Part shown: positions 1-6,079 of the stretch, in pieces
Layout: each line of letters opens with the position of its first letter
Position numbering within the stretch: the stretch's first letter is position 1
Origin: CAZJGG01 sp964545475
GTDB lineage: Bacteria > Bacillota > Clostridia > Lachnospirales > JAISER01
NCBI GenBank assembly: GCA_964545475.1
Contig: CAZJGG010000083.1
Span: 1-9,582, forward strand
Length of the DNA: 9,582 nt
Direction: 5' to 3'
Program-made: the position numbers and the translations under genes
Notes under the pieces: model-generated
Seen by the model: the letters and a program-made list of their open reading frames with translations, nothing else
Database searches by the model: none
What the model was told of the DNA's origin: nothing

Positions 1-66
1 ATGAAAAAGTTCGATGTGGTTTTATACAAAAATCTTACAAGTTTATTTCATATCAGGCAAAAATCG

Positions 67-93
67 TTGCAAACCGTTATTTTCTGCTATAAT
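67..93 (+). promoter_or_regulatory. Promoter of the amidase gene (extended -10)
   Basis: A perfect TATAAT lies at 88-93, preceded by TGC at 85-87, giving the extended -10 form TGnTATAAT. The best -35 match is TTGCAA at 67-72, but its spacer is only 15 nt, so recognition probably relies on the extended -10. Transcription would start near 100, about 30 nt before the ATG at 132 and upstream of the GGAGGT at 121-126. No operator or riboswitch-like structure is visible in the short leader. Confidence 0.7.
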
Positions 94-131
94 GTCTTCA
101 AATAATTCTTGAAATAAAACGGAGGTATTTT

Positions 132-2348
132 ATGAAGTTCAGAAGAAAACCCAAAAAAGCAGCAACAATTTTGTTAATTGCTTCTATATTAATGTCTTCA
201 TCTTTTTCTACATATCAAACAGTGCTGGCGGCGGTTAAAAGCACGCCGGTTAAACTCATTGTTAACGGAGAGGAACTTAATGACCTACCTATGTCGCCGG
301 TTATTTTAGATAATTATACCTTTGTTCCGGCCAGGGAGGTTTTTGAGAAAACCGGGGCTTTAGTGTCATGGAATCAGGCTTCTAAAGAAATCCAAGTGGA
401 TTATGACAAGCAAAATCTAAAAATTCAAGTTGATAACGATACTGCGTTAGTTAACGGACAAGAAGTTAAAATGGCTGTTCCGCCGAAAATTATTAGCAAT
501 AAAACAATGATACCATTAAGATTTGTTTCTGAAAGCTTCGGATTCAATGTGGACTGGGATTCAGCTACAAATACAGCGGCAATAAGTTCAAATACAACGT
601 CATTACCACCAACGTTAGATATTGGTATACTCTCGGCAGTTGGGGAAAGCATTGAAAACAATACTCAGCCATATCAGCCGCAAGAGAGTTACCCTGTTAT
701 CCCAGAAATACCCAGTGAACCAGTAAGCACTCCCTCACCATCAACTGATATAAACGTTGAAAGTCAAAGTTTATCAACTTTGCTTGCAATTGATGTGTCA
801 ACAGAGCAAATTTCAGAGTCAAAAGCAGCAGAAACACAAATTACAGCAATAAAATCCCCTGGGGAAAACAATTTGGGCTGTTTTTCAATTGAAGCGTCGT
901 CGGAGATAAGTAAAGTTTCTAAATTTTTATTGTCTGACAACAGGCTTGTAATAGATATTAGCAATGCCGAGCTAAAAATGACGAACACAGAAATTAATGT
1001 AAACGACAACTATATTTCAAAAATACGTGCTGCACAAAATGTATTAGAGCCGACAAAAGTGACCAGAGTGGTTTTTGAACTTAAAAGTGGGTCGGAGTTT
1101 AAAGTTGGCATAACGCCTGACAGAAAAACAATTAAAGTTGAATTTGAAAAAAACGCTGTAACAAACGTTGAGTTTACTTCGGACCAAATTTCAGACTTTA
1201 TTACGCTTACTTTTAAAAATTCTCCGTCAGCTAATGTATATCCTCTTGATGAACCTAACAGAATAGTTATTGATGTTCCAAATGCGAAATTAATTAACCA
1301 GGTTGAGAAGACAGTTTCCGGCGTATTATCAAAAAGTATTAGAGCATCTCAGTTTAATGCTACAACAGCAAGAATTGTTGTAGATTTAAATGAAATTGTA
1401 ATGATTCAGACTATGACACAGGCGAATACTCTAACCGTTAAACTTTCAAGACCAACGTTCAAAAACATTAAATACGATGTAAATAAAAAAACAATTCAAA
1501 TTAGTAAGCATTCCGGCGTTTCCACGGATATTGCAAATTGGAAACATGATGACCAATATAAAAATTTAACATATACATTTACGCTTCCGGGTGATTACAG
1601 CGAATTAATTGGTTACGGCGAATATGTACTTAACGATATTTTTATTAAATCAATTAATATTCAAAATAACGCAAGCGGCTTAACAGAGCTGTCACTTAAA
1701 GAAAACAGAATTTTAGCTTACACAGTTACAGAAGATGATAAGTATATTTACATTAAGGCTATGCTGCCGCTTGAAAAATATAAAAGAGTTATTGTTTTAG
1801 ATGCCGGGCATGGTGGGCATGATAACGGTACAAGCGGAAATGGTTTGGTTGAAAAAGAGATAAACCTAGATATTACAAAAAGAGTTCTTGCGTTAATTGA
1901 GCAAGAAGGGCAAATGAAAGCTTATTTAACAAGAACAGACGATTATTACCCAAGTCTTGAAGAAAGAGCGATTTTTGCTAATTCAATAGGGGATATGTTT
2001 ATTTCAATACACTCAAACTCAGCAGACAAAAACCCATCTGCAAACGGTACAGAAACCCTTTTTGTTCCGCACAGTAACGACCAGACAGTAGGTCTTTCAA
2101 CAAAAAAACTTGCGGAAATTATGCTCTCAAGCCTTATTAAGGAATTAGGTACAAGAGACAGAAAAATACAGGAGCGAGCAAATATTGTTGTGCTGAAATA
2201 CACAACTATCCCTTCTGCGCTTATGGAAATTGCTTTTGTGTCTAACCCTTCCGAAGCCGCAAAACTTGCTACCCCGGAATTTAGGCAAAAAGCCGCCCAA
2301 GCAATTTATAACGGAATTTTACAAGCATATTCGCAATATAAGCCTTGA
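132..2348 (+). CDS. Secreted N-acetylmuramoyl-L-alanine amidase with copper-amine-oxidase-like N domain and AMIN domains
   Basis: This zinc amidase is predicted to cut the bond between N-acetylmuramic acid and L-alanine in peptidoglycan, outside the membrane. Residues 1 to about 34 form a signal peptide: basic MKFRRKPKK, a hydrophobic stretch, and a cleavage site near VLA-AV. Residues about 38-152 match the copper amine oxidase N-terminal (stalk) domain common in clostridial exoproteins, with FVPAREVF and MIPLRFVSESFG. A Ser/Pro/Thr-rich linker runs from about 155 to 245. Two AMIN-type beta domains follow (about 248-340 and 344-438, with LVIDISNAEL and RIVIDVPNAKL), then a third AMIN-like beta region to about 551. 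The C-terminal Amidase_3 domain (about 552-736) has zinc ligands H560 (LDAGHGG), E574 (VEKE) and H627 (SIHSNS), plus catalytic E699 (LMEIAFVSN). It appears complete. GGAGGT at 121-126, 5 nt before the ATG, fixes the start. AMIN domains in other bacteria bind the wall or septal polymers, so a role in cell separation is likely but inferred. Confidence 0.93.
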   Translation: MKFRRKPKKAATILLIASILMSSSFSTYQTVLAAVKSTPVKLIVNGEELNDLPMSPVILDNYTFVPAREVFEKTGALVSWNQASKEIQVDYDKQNLKIQVDNDTALVNGQEVKMAVPPKIISNKTMIPLRFVSESFGFNVDWDSATNTAAISSNTTSLPPTLDIGILSAVGESIENNTQPYQPQESYPVIPEIPSEPVSTPSPSTDINVESQSLSTLLAIDVSTEQISESKAAETQITAIKSPGENNLGCFSIEASSEISKVSKFLLSDNRLVIDISNAELKMTNTEINVNDNYISKIRAAQNVLEPTKVTRVVFELKSGSEFKVGITPDRKTIKVEFEKNAVTNVEFTSDQISDFITLTFKNSPSANVYPLDEPNRIVIDVPNAKLINQVEKTVSGVLSKSIRASQFNATTARIVVDLNEIVMIQTMTQANTLTVKLSRPTFKNIKYDVNKKTIQISKHSGVSTDIANWKHDDQYKNLTYTFTLPGDYSELIGYGEYVLNDIFIKSINIQNNASGLTELSLKENRILAYTVTEDDKYIYIKAMLPLEKYKRVIVLDAGHGGHDNGTSGNGLVEKEINLDITKRVLALIEQEGQMKAYLTRTDDYYPSLEERAIFANSIGDMFISIHSNSADKNPSANGTETLFVPHSNDQTVGLSTKKLAEIMLSSLIKELGTRDRKIQERANIVVLKYTTIPSALMEIAFVSNPSEAAKLATPEFRQKAAQAIYNGILQAYSQYKP

Positions 2349-2349
2349 T

Positions 2350-2378
2350 TTATCACAATTAATACGGCAGTTAATAAT
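2350..2378 (+). promoter_or_regulatory. Possible weak promoter before the PPK2 gene
   Basis: TTATCA (2350-2355) and AATAAT (2373-2378) are separated by exactly 17 nt and match the sigma-A consensus at 4/6 and 5/6 positions. Transcription would start near 2385, inside the left arm of the following hairpin. Transcripts from this promoter would therefore lack part of the stem that read-through transcripts carry. This is a weak match in AT-rich DNA, so confidence is low. Confidence 0.3.
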
Positions 2379-2413
2379 CAGAGTGGGCGCGCATTGCGCG
2401 CCCACTCTGATTA
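2375..2413 (+). terminator. Strong GC-rich hairpin between amidase and PPK2 genes, possible terminator
   Basis: A perfect 18-bp inverted repeat (arms 2375-2392 and 2396-2413) has a 3-nt ATT loop. The inner part, GTGGGCGCGC paired with GCGCGCCCAC, is far more GC-rich than the surroundings. It begins 26 nt after the amidase stop. No clean T-run follows on the + strand (AAATCATTT), so it is not a textbook intrinsic terminator. It could act as a weak terminator or an mRNA 3'-end stabiliser, or it could be a dispersed palindromic (REP-like) repeat. The hairpin ends 13 nt before the Shine-Dalgarno of the next gene. Confidence 0.6.
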
Positions 2414-2428
2414 AAATCATTTAATCAG
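2407..2428 (+). promoter_or_regulatory. Second, overlapping hairpin touching the PPK2 ribosome binding site
   Basis: CTGATTAAA (2407-2415) and TTTAATCAG (2420-2428) are perfect reverse complements, giving a 9-bp stem with a 4-nt ATCA loop. The left arm is also the distal part of the right arm of the larger hairpin (2375-2413), so the two structures cannot fully coexist. The right arm covers the first two bases of AGGAGGT (2427-2433). An effect on translation is inference. Confidence 0.4.
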
Positions 2429-2433
2429 GAGGT
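2427..2433 (+). promoter_or_regulatory. Ribosome binding site fixing the TTG start of the PPK2 gene
   Basis: AGGAGGT is a full Shine-Dalgarno match placed 6 nt before TTG at 2440. The next in-frame ATG is at residue 37, just before the first P-loop and inside conserved sequence, and it lacks comparable spacing. The TTG start is therefore well supported. Confidence 0.8.
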
Positions 2434-2439
2434 ACTATA

Positions 2440-3903
2440 TTGTTTTCTGATATTAATCTTATAAAAACCATTGACAAGGAAAGCTATAAATCTTCTTTAA
2501 AAAACTTGGAATTAAAGCTAAAAGAATTGCAACTGGTGGTTGCTGAAATGAAAATTCCTGTTATAATAATATTTGACGGATGGAGCGCCGCTGGCAAGGG
2601 CACACAAATGAAGCGGCTTGTTTATCCTCTTGACCCTCATCTTTTTAATGTTTATCCAATGGCTAAGGTTACTGAGGACATGCAGATGCGCCCATTTCTT
2701 TGGGATTATTTTAATAAAACTCCTTTAAAAGGCCGAATAACTATATTCGATAAAGGATGGAGCAGAAATCTTGTTGCTGCACGCCAAAATTTATGGAAAT
2801 TTAATGATAAAGAAAAGAAAAACTATTACAAAGATATTAACGCTTTTGAAAAACTGCTTACAGATGACGGAGCGGTTATTATTAAATTGTTTTTGCATAT
2901 TTCCAAACAAGAGCAGCAAAAAAGAATAAAAGAGCTTATTAAAAGCCCAATCACCGCATGGAAGGTTAACCAGAACGACTTAAACAATTACGAAGAAAGC
3001 AAAGAAGAATATGAAATAATGATTGAACAAACAAGCACAGAGAGTGCTCCGTGGAATATTATTGAATCAAATGATAAAAAATTTGCTACAATTAAAATCT
3101 TTAACATAATTATAGATAGGCTTCAAAATGAAATTAATAAATTAATGAATAAAAAACCCGAAAAGCAAATTGAATTTATTTCAACAAAAAATAATATTTT
3201 GCAGTCTGTAAACCCAAATCTAATATTATCTAACCAGGAATACAAGCAAAAACTTGACCATTATCAAGGAATGCTTTATGATATATCTAACAGGCTTTAT
3301 CATGAGAGGCAAGGCGTAGTTATTGTTTATGAAGGCTGGGATGCAGCCGGAAAAGGGGGAAATATAAAAAGAATTACCGAAGAGCTTGATCCGAGAGGTT
3401 ACGAGGTTGTTCCAATTTCCGCACCTACAAAAGAAGAACTTGACCACCATTATTTATGGCGGTTTTATAAAAAACTGCCTAAAGATGGGCATATTGCTAT
3501 TTTCGACAGAAGCTGGTACGGACGGGTTTTAGTTGAAAGAATTGAAGGTTTTAGCGATGTTAACACTTGGTCCAGAGCTTATAAAGAAATTAACGATATG
3601 GAAAAACACTGGGCAAACCACGGCATAATATTTTTTAAGTTTTGGCTTCATATTGATGACGACGAACAACTAAAACGATTTGAAGCAAGGCAAAATGACC
3701 CGGTTAAAAAACATAAAATAACTGATGAAGATTGGCGAAACAGAGAAAAGTGGGATTTATACACCCAGGCTGCAAACGACATGCTGGAGCTTACGTCTAC
3801 TAGCTATGCGCCATGGACAATTATTGAATCCAACGATAAAAAACATGCAAGAATAAAAACATTAAAAATTGTAACAGAGGGTATTAATAAAAGGCTTAAA
3901 TAA
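2440..3903 (+). CDS. Two-domain PPK2-family polyphosphate kinase, probable polyphosphate:AMP phosphotransferase
   Basis: This cytoplasmic enzyme moves phosphate between polyphosphate and nucleotides. Fused two-domain members of PPK2 are usually class II enzymes that make ADP from AMP. The 487-residue protein is a tandem of two P-loop kinase domains. Domain 1 (about 10-235) has Walker A GWSAAGKG (47-54) and a Walker B-like IFDKGWSRNL. Domain 2 (about 262-485) has Walker A GWDAAGKGG (299-307) and the full motif IFDRSWYGRVLVER (354-367). It also carries the lid-region sequence FWLHIDDDEQLKRF. Domain 1 has lost the R-S-W-Y-G-R part of the catalytic motif. The C-terminal domain is therefore the likely active one, as described for the Pseudomonas aeruginosa two-domain enzyme. 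The length fits the two-domain class. Substrate preference (AMP versus ADP) cannot be proven from sequence. The stop codon lies inside a 14-nt tandem repeat. Confidence 0.92.
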   Translation: MFSDINLIKTIDKESYKSSLKNLELKLKELQLVVAEMKIPVIIIFDGWSAAGKGTQMKRLVYPLDPHLFNVYPMAKVTEDMQMRPFLWDYFNKTPLKGRITIFDKGWSRNLVAARQNLWKFNDKEKKNYYKDINAFEKLLTDDGAVIIKLFLHISKQEQQKRIKELIKSPITAWKVNQNDLNNYEESKEEYEIMIEQTSTESAPWNIIESNDKKFATIKIFNIIIDRLQNEINKLMNKKPEKQIEFISTKNNILQSVNPNLILSNQEYKQKLDHYQGMLYDISNRLYHERQGVVIVYEGWDAAGKGGNIKRITEELDPRGYEVVPISAPTKEELDHHYLWRFYKKLPKDGHIAIFDRSWYGRVLVERIEGFSDVNTWSRAYKEINDMEKHWANHGIIFFKFWLHIDDDEQLKRFEARQNDPVKKHKITDEDWRNREKWDLYTQAANDMLELTSTSYAPWTIIESNDKKHARIKTLKIVTEGINKRLK

Positions 3904-3940
3904 AAAGGCTTAGATAAAAAGGCTTAAATAAACAGGCTCT
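3890..3940 (+). repeat. 14-nt direct tandem repeat spanning the PPK2 stop codon
   Basis: The unit AAAGGCTTAAATAA occurs at 3890-3903, 3904-3917 (one change, AAAGGCTTAGATAA) and 3918-3931. A decayed fourth copy (ACAGGCTCT) occupies 3932-3940. The first copy encodes the end of the PPK2 protein, including its TAA stop, and every full copy carries TAA. The array fills most of the gap up to the AAGGGGG site of the next gene. It looks like slippage duplication of a gene 3' end. Confidence 0.85.
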
Positions 3941-3952
3941 AAGGGGGTAAGA

Positions 3953-4420
3953 ATGGAGTATCCAACGCTTTACAGAAGAAGGTTTATCCCGCTTGAAATA
4001 GTAAAGCTTTCAAAAGACAAAATAGTTCATATTGATGAAGACATTATTGTTACAAGCTGGGAAACTATAAAACCAAGAGATGATTTTAAATGGGGGCGCT
4101 CTTGTTATTTTATTAAATTGGGGTATAAAATAAGCGCATTTTACAGGAATGACAACAGCTTGCTTTATTATTACTGTGATATTATAGATACCCAATACGA
4201 TAGTGAAAAAAATGAATATATTTTTAACGATTTACTTGTAGACGTAGTTATTGATGAAAACGGATTTGTGAAAGTACTGGATTTAAACGAACTTCCCGAA
4301 GCACTTGAAAAAGGGCTAATAACCACAGAGCAGCTAAAACAGGCTCTGTTTTGTTGCGATAGCCTTTTGAATATTATTTACAACGGAAAATTTAATGATC
4401 TGACTTCTTTTTTAAGGTGA
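3953..4420 (+). CDS. DUF402 domain protein
   Basis: The 155-residue soluble protein matches the DUF402 family (FomD/Ntdp-like). It has the family pattern of an aromatic patch YYYCDIID (72-79), then FNDLLVDVVIDENG (91-104) and a VLDLNEL segment (108-114). A helical tail GLITTEQLKQAL closes the domain. Acidic residues D76, D93, D97, D101 and D110 are candidate metal ligands, because characterised Gram-positive relatives are metal-dependent nucleoside di-/triphosphate phosphatases. That activity is inferred from family membership and not shown here. AAGGGGG (3941-3947) lies 5 nt before the ATG. Its stop TGA (4418-4420) overlaps the Shine-Dalgarno of the downstream RadC gene, so the two are probably translationally coupled. 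No separate promoter is evident, so it may be read from the PPK2 transcript. Confidence 0.8.
   Translation: MEYPTLYRRRFIPLEIVKLSKDKIVHIDEDIIVTSWETIKPRDDFKWGRSCYFIKLGYKISAFYRNDNSLLYYYCDIIDTQYDSEKNEYIFNDLLVDVVIDENGFVKVLDLNELPEALEKGLITTEQLKQALFCCDSLLNIIYNGKFNDLTSFLR
4414..4420 (+). promoter_or_regulatory. Ribosome binding site of the RadC gene, overlapping the DUF402 stop
   Basis: AAGGTGA contains the DUF402 stop codon TGA. Two adjacent in-frame ATGs follow at 4422 and 4425. Spacing from the AAGGTG core is only 2 nt to the first and 5 nt to the second, so 4425 is the more likely start. The layout suggests translational coupling. Confidence 0.65.
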
Positions 4421-4424
4421 TATG

Positions 4425-5114
4425 ATGGAAAAAGATTTACACGAAGGGCATAGGAATCGTGTTAAAGAAAGGTTTTTAAACGATGGGCTTGACTCCTTTG
4501 CAGACCATCAAGTTCTTGAATTTTTGCTCTTTTACTGCTATAAGCGTATAGACACAAATGAAATTGCCCATAAAATGATAAAAGAATTCGGTTCATTACA
4601 TAATTTGTTTGAAGCAAGCGCCCAAGAAATCTCAAAACGCTGCAAAGTTTCATTAAACGTTGCCGTTTTAGTATCTTTGGTGCCTTCTCTTTCAAAAAGA
4701 TACTTTTTGAGCAAATGGGATAAAAAAGAGATAATTGACACCTCAAAAAAGGCAGGGCTTTTTGCTACTGCGCTTTTTACCGGAATGACTATTGAATGTT
4801 TTTACTTAATTTGTTTAAATAACAACAGAGCGCTTATATATTCCGCAAAGGTTTTTGAGGGCACTATTACAGAAACACCTGTCTATCCCAGAGAAATTGT
4901 AATAACGGCACTAAAGCATGATGCAGCAAGCGTTATTTTAGCCCATAACCACCCTGGCGGTATATTATCTCCATCTAAAAGCGATATTGAAGCTACTAAA
5001 AAAGTCATATCAGCTTTGGAAACCGTAAATATTGAAGTTATAGACCACATTATTGTTGCCGGAGATAAATACTTCAGCTTTTTCGAGAAAAAAACTTTAC
5101 CGTTATGGTATTGA
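4425..5114 (+). CDS. radC: RadC family protein (JAB/MPN metalloprotease-like domain)
   Basis: The protein has 229 residues from the preferred ATG (230 if 4422 is used), which is the usual RadC length. The N-terminal half (about 5-95) matches the UPF0758 helical region, with LHEGHRNRVKERF and LEFLLFYCYKRIDTNEIAH. The C-terminal half (about 105-225) is a JAB/JAMM domain. It has an upstream E in FEGTITE, the PREIV element, and HxHx7SxxD in HNHPGGILSPSKSD, where H174, H176, S184 and D187 form the metal site. It ends with DHIIVAGDKYFSF. RadC was once linked to DNA repair, but its biochemical role is unresolved. The common form of the motif is HNHPSG; here the serine is glycine. It follows the DUF402 gene with a gap of only a few bases. 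No terminator follows it; the short downstream gap holds a promoter instead. Confidence 0.9.
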   Translation: MEKDLHEGHRNRVKERFLNDGLDSFADHQVLEFLLFYCYKRIDTNEIAHKMIKEFGSLHNLFEASAQEISKRCKVSLNVAVLVSLVPSLSKRYFLSKWDKKEIIDTSKKAGLFATALFTGMTIECFYLICLNNNRALIYSAKVFEGTITETPVYPREIVITALKHDAASVILAHNHPGGILSPSKSDIEATKKVISALETVNIEVIDHIIVAGDKYFSFFEKKTLPLWY

Positions 5115-5117
5115 GTG

Positions 5118-5126
5118 TGTTATAAT
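5118..5126 (+). promoter_or_regulatory. Promoter of the G3E GTPase operon (extended -10)
   Basis: TGTTATAAT fits the extended -10 form, with a perfect TATAAT at 5121-5126. No good -35 is seen; TTACCG at 5097-5102 with an 18-nt spacer is weak. Transcription would begin near 5133, leaving a leader of about 14 nt that still contains AAAGGGG (5135-5141), 5 nt before the ATG. I see no convincing Zur- or Fur-type palindrome over it. Confidence 0.6.
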
Positions 5127-5146
5127 ACGCTTAGAAAGGGGATAAT

Positions 5147-6079
5147 ATGATAAAGATTGACATAATTTCAGGCTTTTTAGGGGCTGGTAAAACAACATTT
5201 ATTAAAATGATGCTCAAACATTATATGAACAAGGGGGAAAAGTGTGTTTATGTCGTAAATGAATTCGGGCAGCAAGGCATTGACGGAATCTTAATGGAAA
5301 ATGAAAACTGTTCCGTGTATGAGCTTGCAAACGGATGCATATGTTGCTCACTAAGAACAGACTTTGTTGTAGTTTTAAAAGACATTGTTGAACAAATTAA
5401 ACCGGACAGAATTATTTTTGAGCCTTCCGGCGTTTTTGTGTTTGCAGATTTTTTCTCTTTTTTAAACCAGCAAACATTTGCCGGAAAATGCGAAATAGGT
5501 CATAGAATATCTATTGTAGATGCAGTAACGTTTCCAAAAATTTATCGCAGCGCTTCTTACTTTATCCAAAATCAAACTAGAAACTCCAGTCTTGTAATTC
5601 TAAGTAAAACCCAAATGGAAAATGCCAACACCGAAGAAACAATTTGCGACATTAAAAACATTAACCCTAACATTGCTGTTGTTAACGTAAATTGGGACGA
5701 ATTAAACGATGAAGCTTTTGAGGAAATTTTGAAGCCAGTTCCCTTCGTGCCTGTAAAAATAAATTTAAGAGACAGCGACAACAAAGTTATACGTAAAATA
5801 ACAGGCGCAAAAAAAGAGCGGCATGCAAAATATGAAACATTAAGCTTTGATGCTGATAAATTCAATTGCTTCGATGATGCCGAGGACTTCACCAAGTCAA
5901 TTATAAACAAAAAATACGGAGACGTTATTAGAGGAAAGGGCTTTGTAAACATTGCCGGAGATACCTATTTAATTAACATTGTTGGAGATACGTATGACAT
6001 TACTCAACATAAATATGACGAAGAGAGTTTGTTTACAATAATTGGAACAGAGCTAAAAAAGGGTGATGATAATGCGTGA
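5147..6079 (+). CDS. G3E-family P-loop GTPase (CobW/COG0523 type), putative metal chaperone
   Basis: G3E GTPases insert or deliver metals such as Zn, Co, Ni or Fe using GTP hydrolysis. The 310-residue protein shows Walker A GFLGAGKTT (9-17) and NEFGQQGIDG (38-47). The family signature is GCICC (63-67), giving CxCC at C64, C66 and C67. The switch/Walker B-like element EPSG is at 92-95. The base-recognition position usually written NKxD reads SKTQ (153-156), so guanine specificity may differ. The C-terminal region (about 225-300) is shorter than in many CobW proteins. It lacks a His-rich loop and contains a 9-residue tandem duplication (268-285). AAAGGGG, 5 nt before the ATG, supports the start. 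The stop codon overlaps the start of the next gene by 8 nt, which implies co-translation. The metal handled cannot be read from the sequence; the target could be the membrane protein or the Fe-S sensor downstream. Confidence 0.88.
   Translation: MIKIDIISGFLGAGKTTFIKMMLKHYMNKGEKCVYVVNEFGQQGIDGILMENENCSVYELANGCICCSLRTDFVVVLKDIVEQIKPDRIIFEPSGVFVFADFFSFLNQQTFAGKCEIGHRISIVDAVTFPKIYRSASYFIQNQTRNSSLVILSKTQMENANTEETICDIKNINPNIAVVNVNWDELNDEAFEEILKPVPFVPVKINLRDSDNKVIRKITGAKKERHAKYETLSFDADKFNCFDDAEDFTKSIINKKYGDVIRGKGFVNIAGDTYLINIVGDTYDITQHKYDEESLFTIIGTELKKGDDNA
5948..6001 (+). repeat. In-frame 27-nt tandem duplication inside the G3E GTPase gene
   Basis: The two units 5948-5974 and 5975-6001 match at 21 of 27 positions. 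They encode NIAGDTYLI and NIVGDTYDI (residues 268-276 and 277-285), which would form two similar beta strands in the C-terminal domain. Conservation of the coding frame suggests either tolerated duplication or a natural beta-hairpin repeat. Confidence 0.75.
6061..6066 (+). promoter_or_regulatory. Ribosome binding site choosing the start of the PsiE-like gene
   Basis: GGGTGA (with A-rich sequence before it) sits 5 nt before ATG at 6072. Upstream in-frame candidates GTG 6063 and ATG 6066 overlap this site and have no Shine-Dalgarno at suitable distance. ATG 6072 is therefore preferred, giving an 8-nt overlap with the GTPase gene. Confidence 0.65.

Noticed and set aside
1..105. 34-codon open frame beginning with ATG at the first base of the window
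   Set aside because: It overlaps the extended -10 promoter of the amidase, no ribosome site can be seen because the window starts there, and the peptide resembles nothing I recognise. It is probably chance.
2230..2424. 64-codon + strand frame across the amidase end and the hairpin
   Set aside because: It is out of frame with conserved Amidase_3 sequence, runs through the GC-rich hairpin and has no Shine-Dalgarno.
3890..3940. CRISPR-like array
   Set aside because: Units are directly abutting 14-nt copies without spacers, so it is a simple tandem repeat.
5113..5132. Possible metal-regulator operator over the GTPase promoter
   Set aside because: The sequence is only weakly palindromic and does not match the Zur or Fur box patterns I know.
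5572..5952. 126-codon minus-strand open frame
   Set aside because: It lies wholly inside the G3E GTPase gene, whose motifs are clear, and lacks a ribosome site. It is an antisense shadow.
6063..6071. GTG 6063 or ATG 6066 as start of the PsiE-like gene
   Set aside because: Both overlap the GGGTGA ribosome site; only ATG 6072 has proper spacing.
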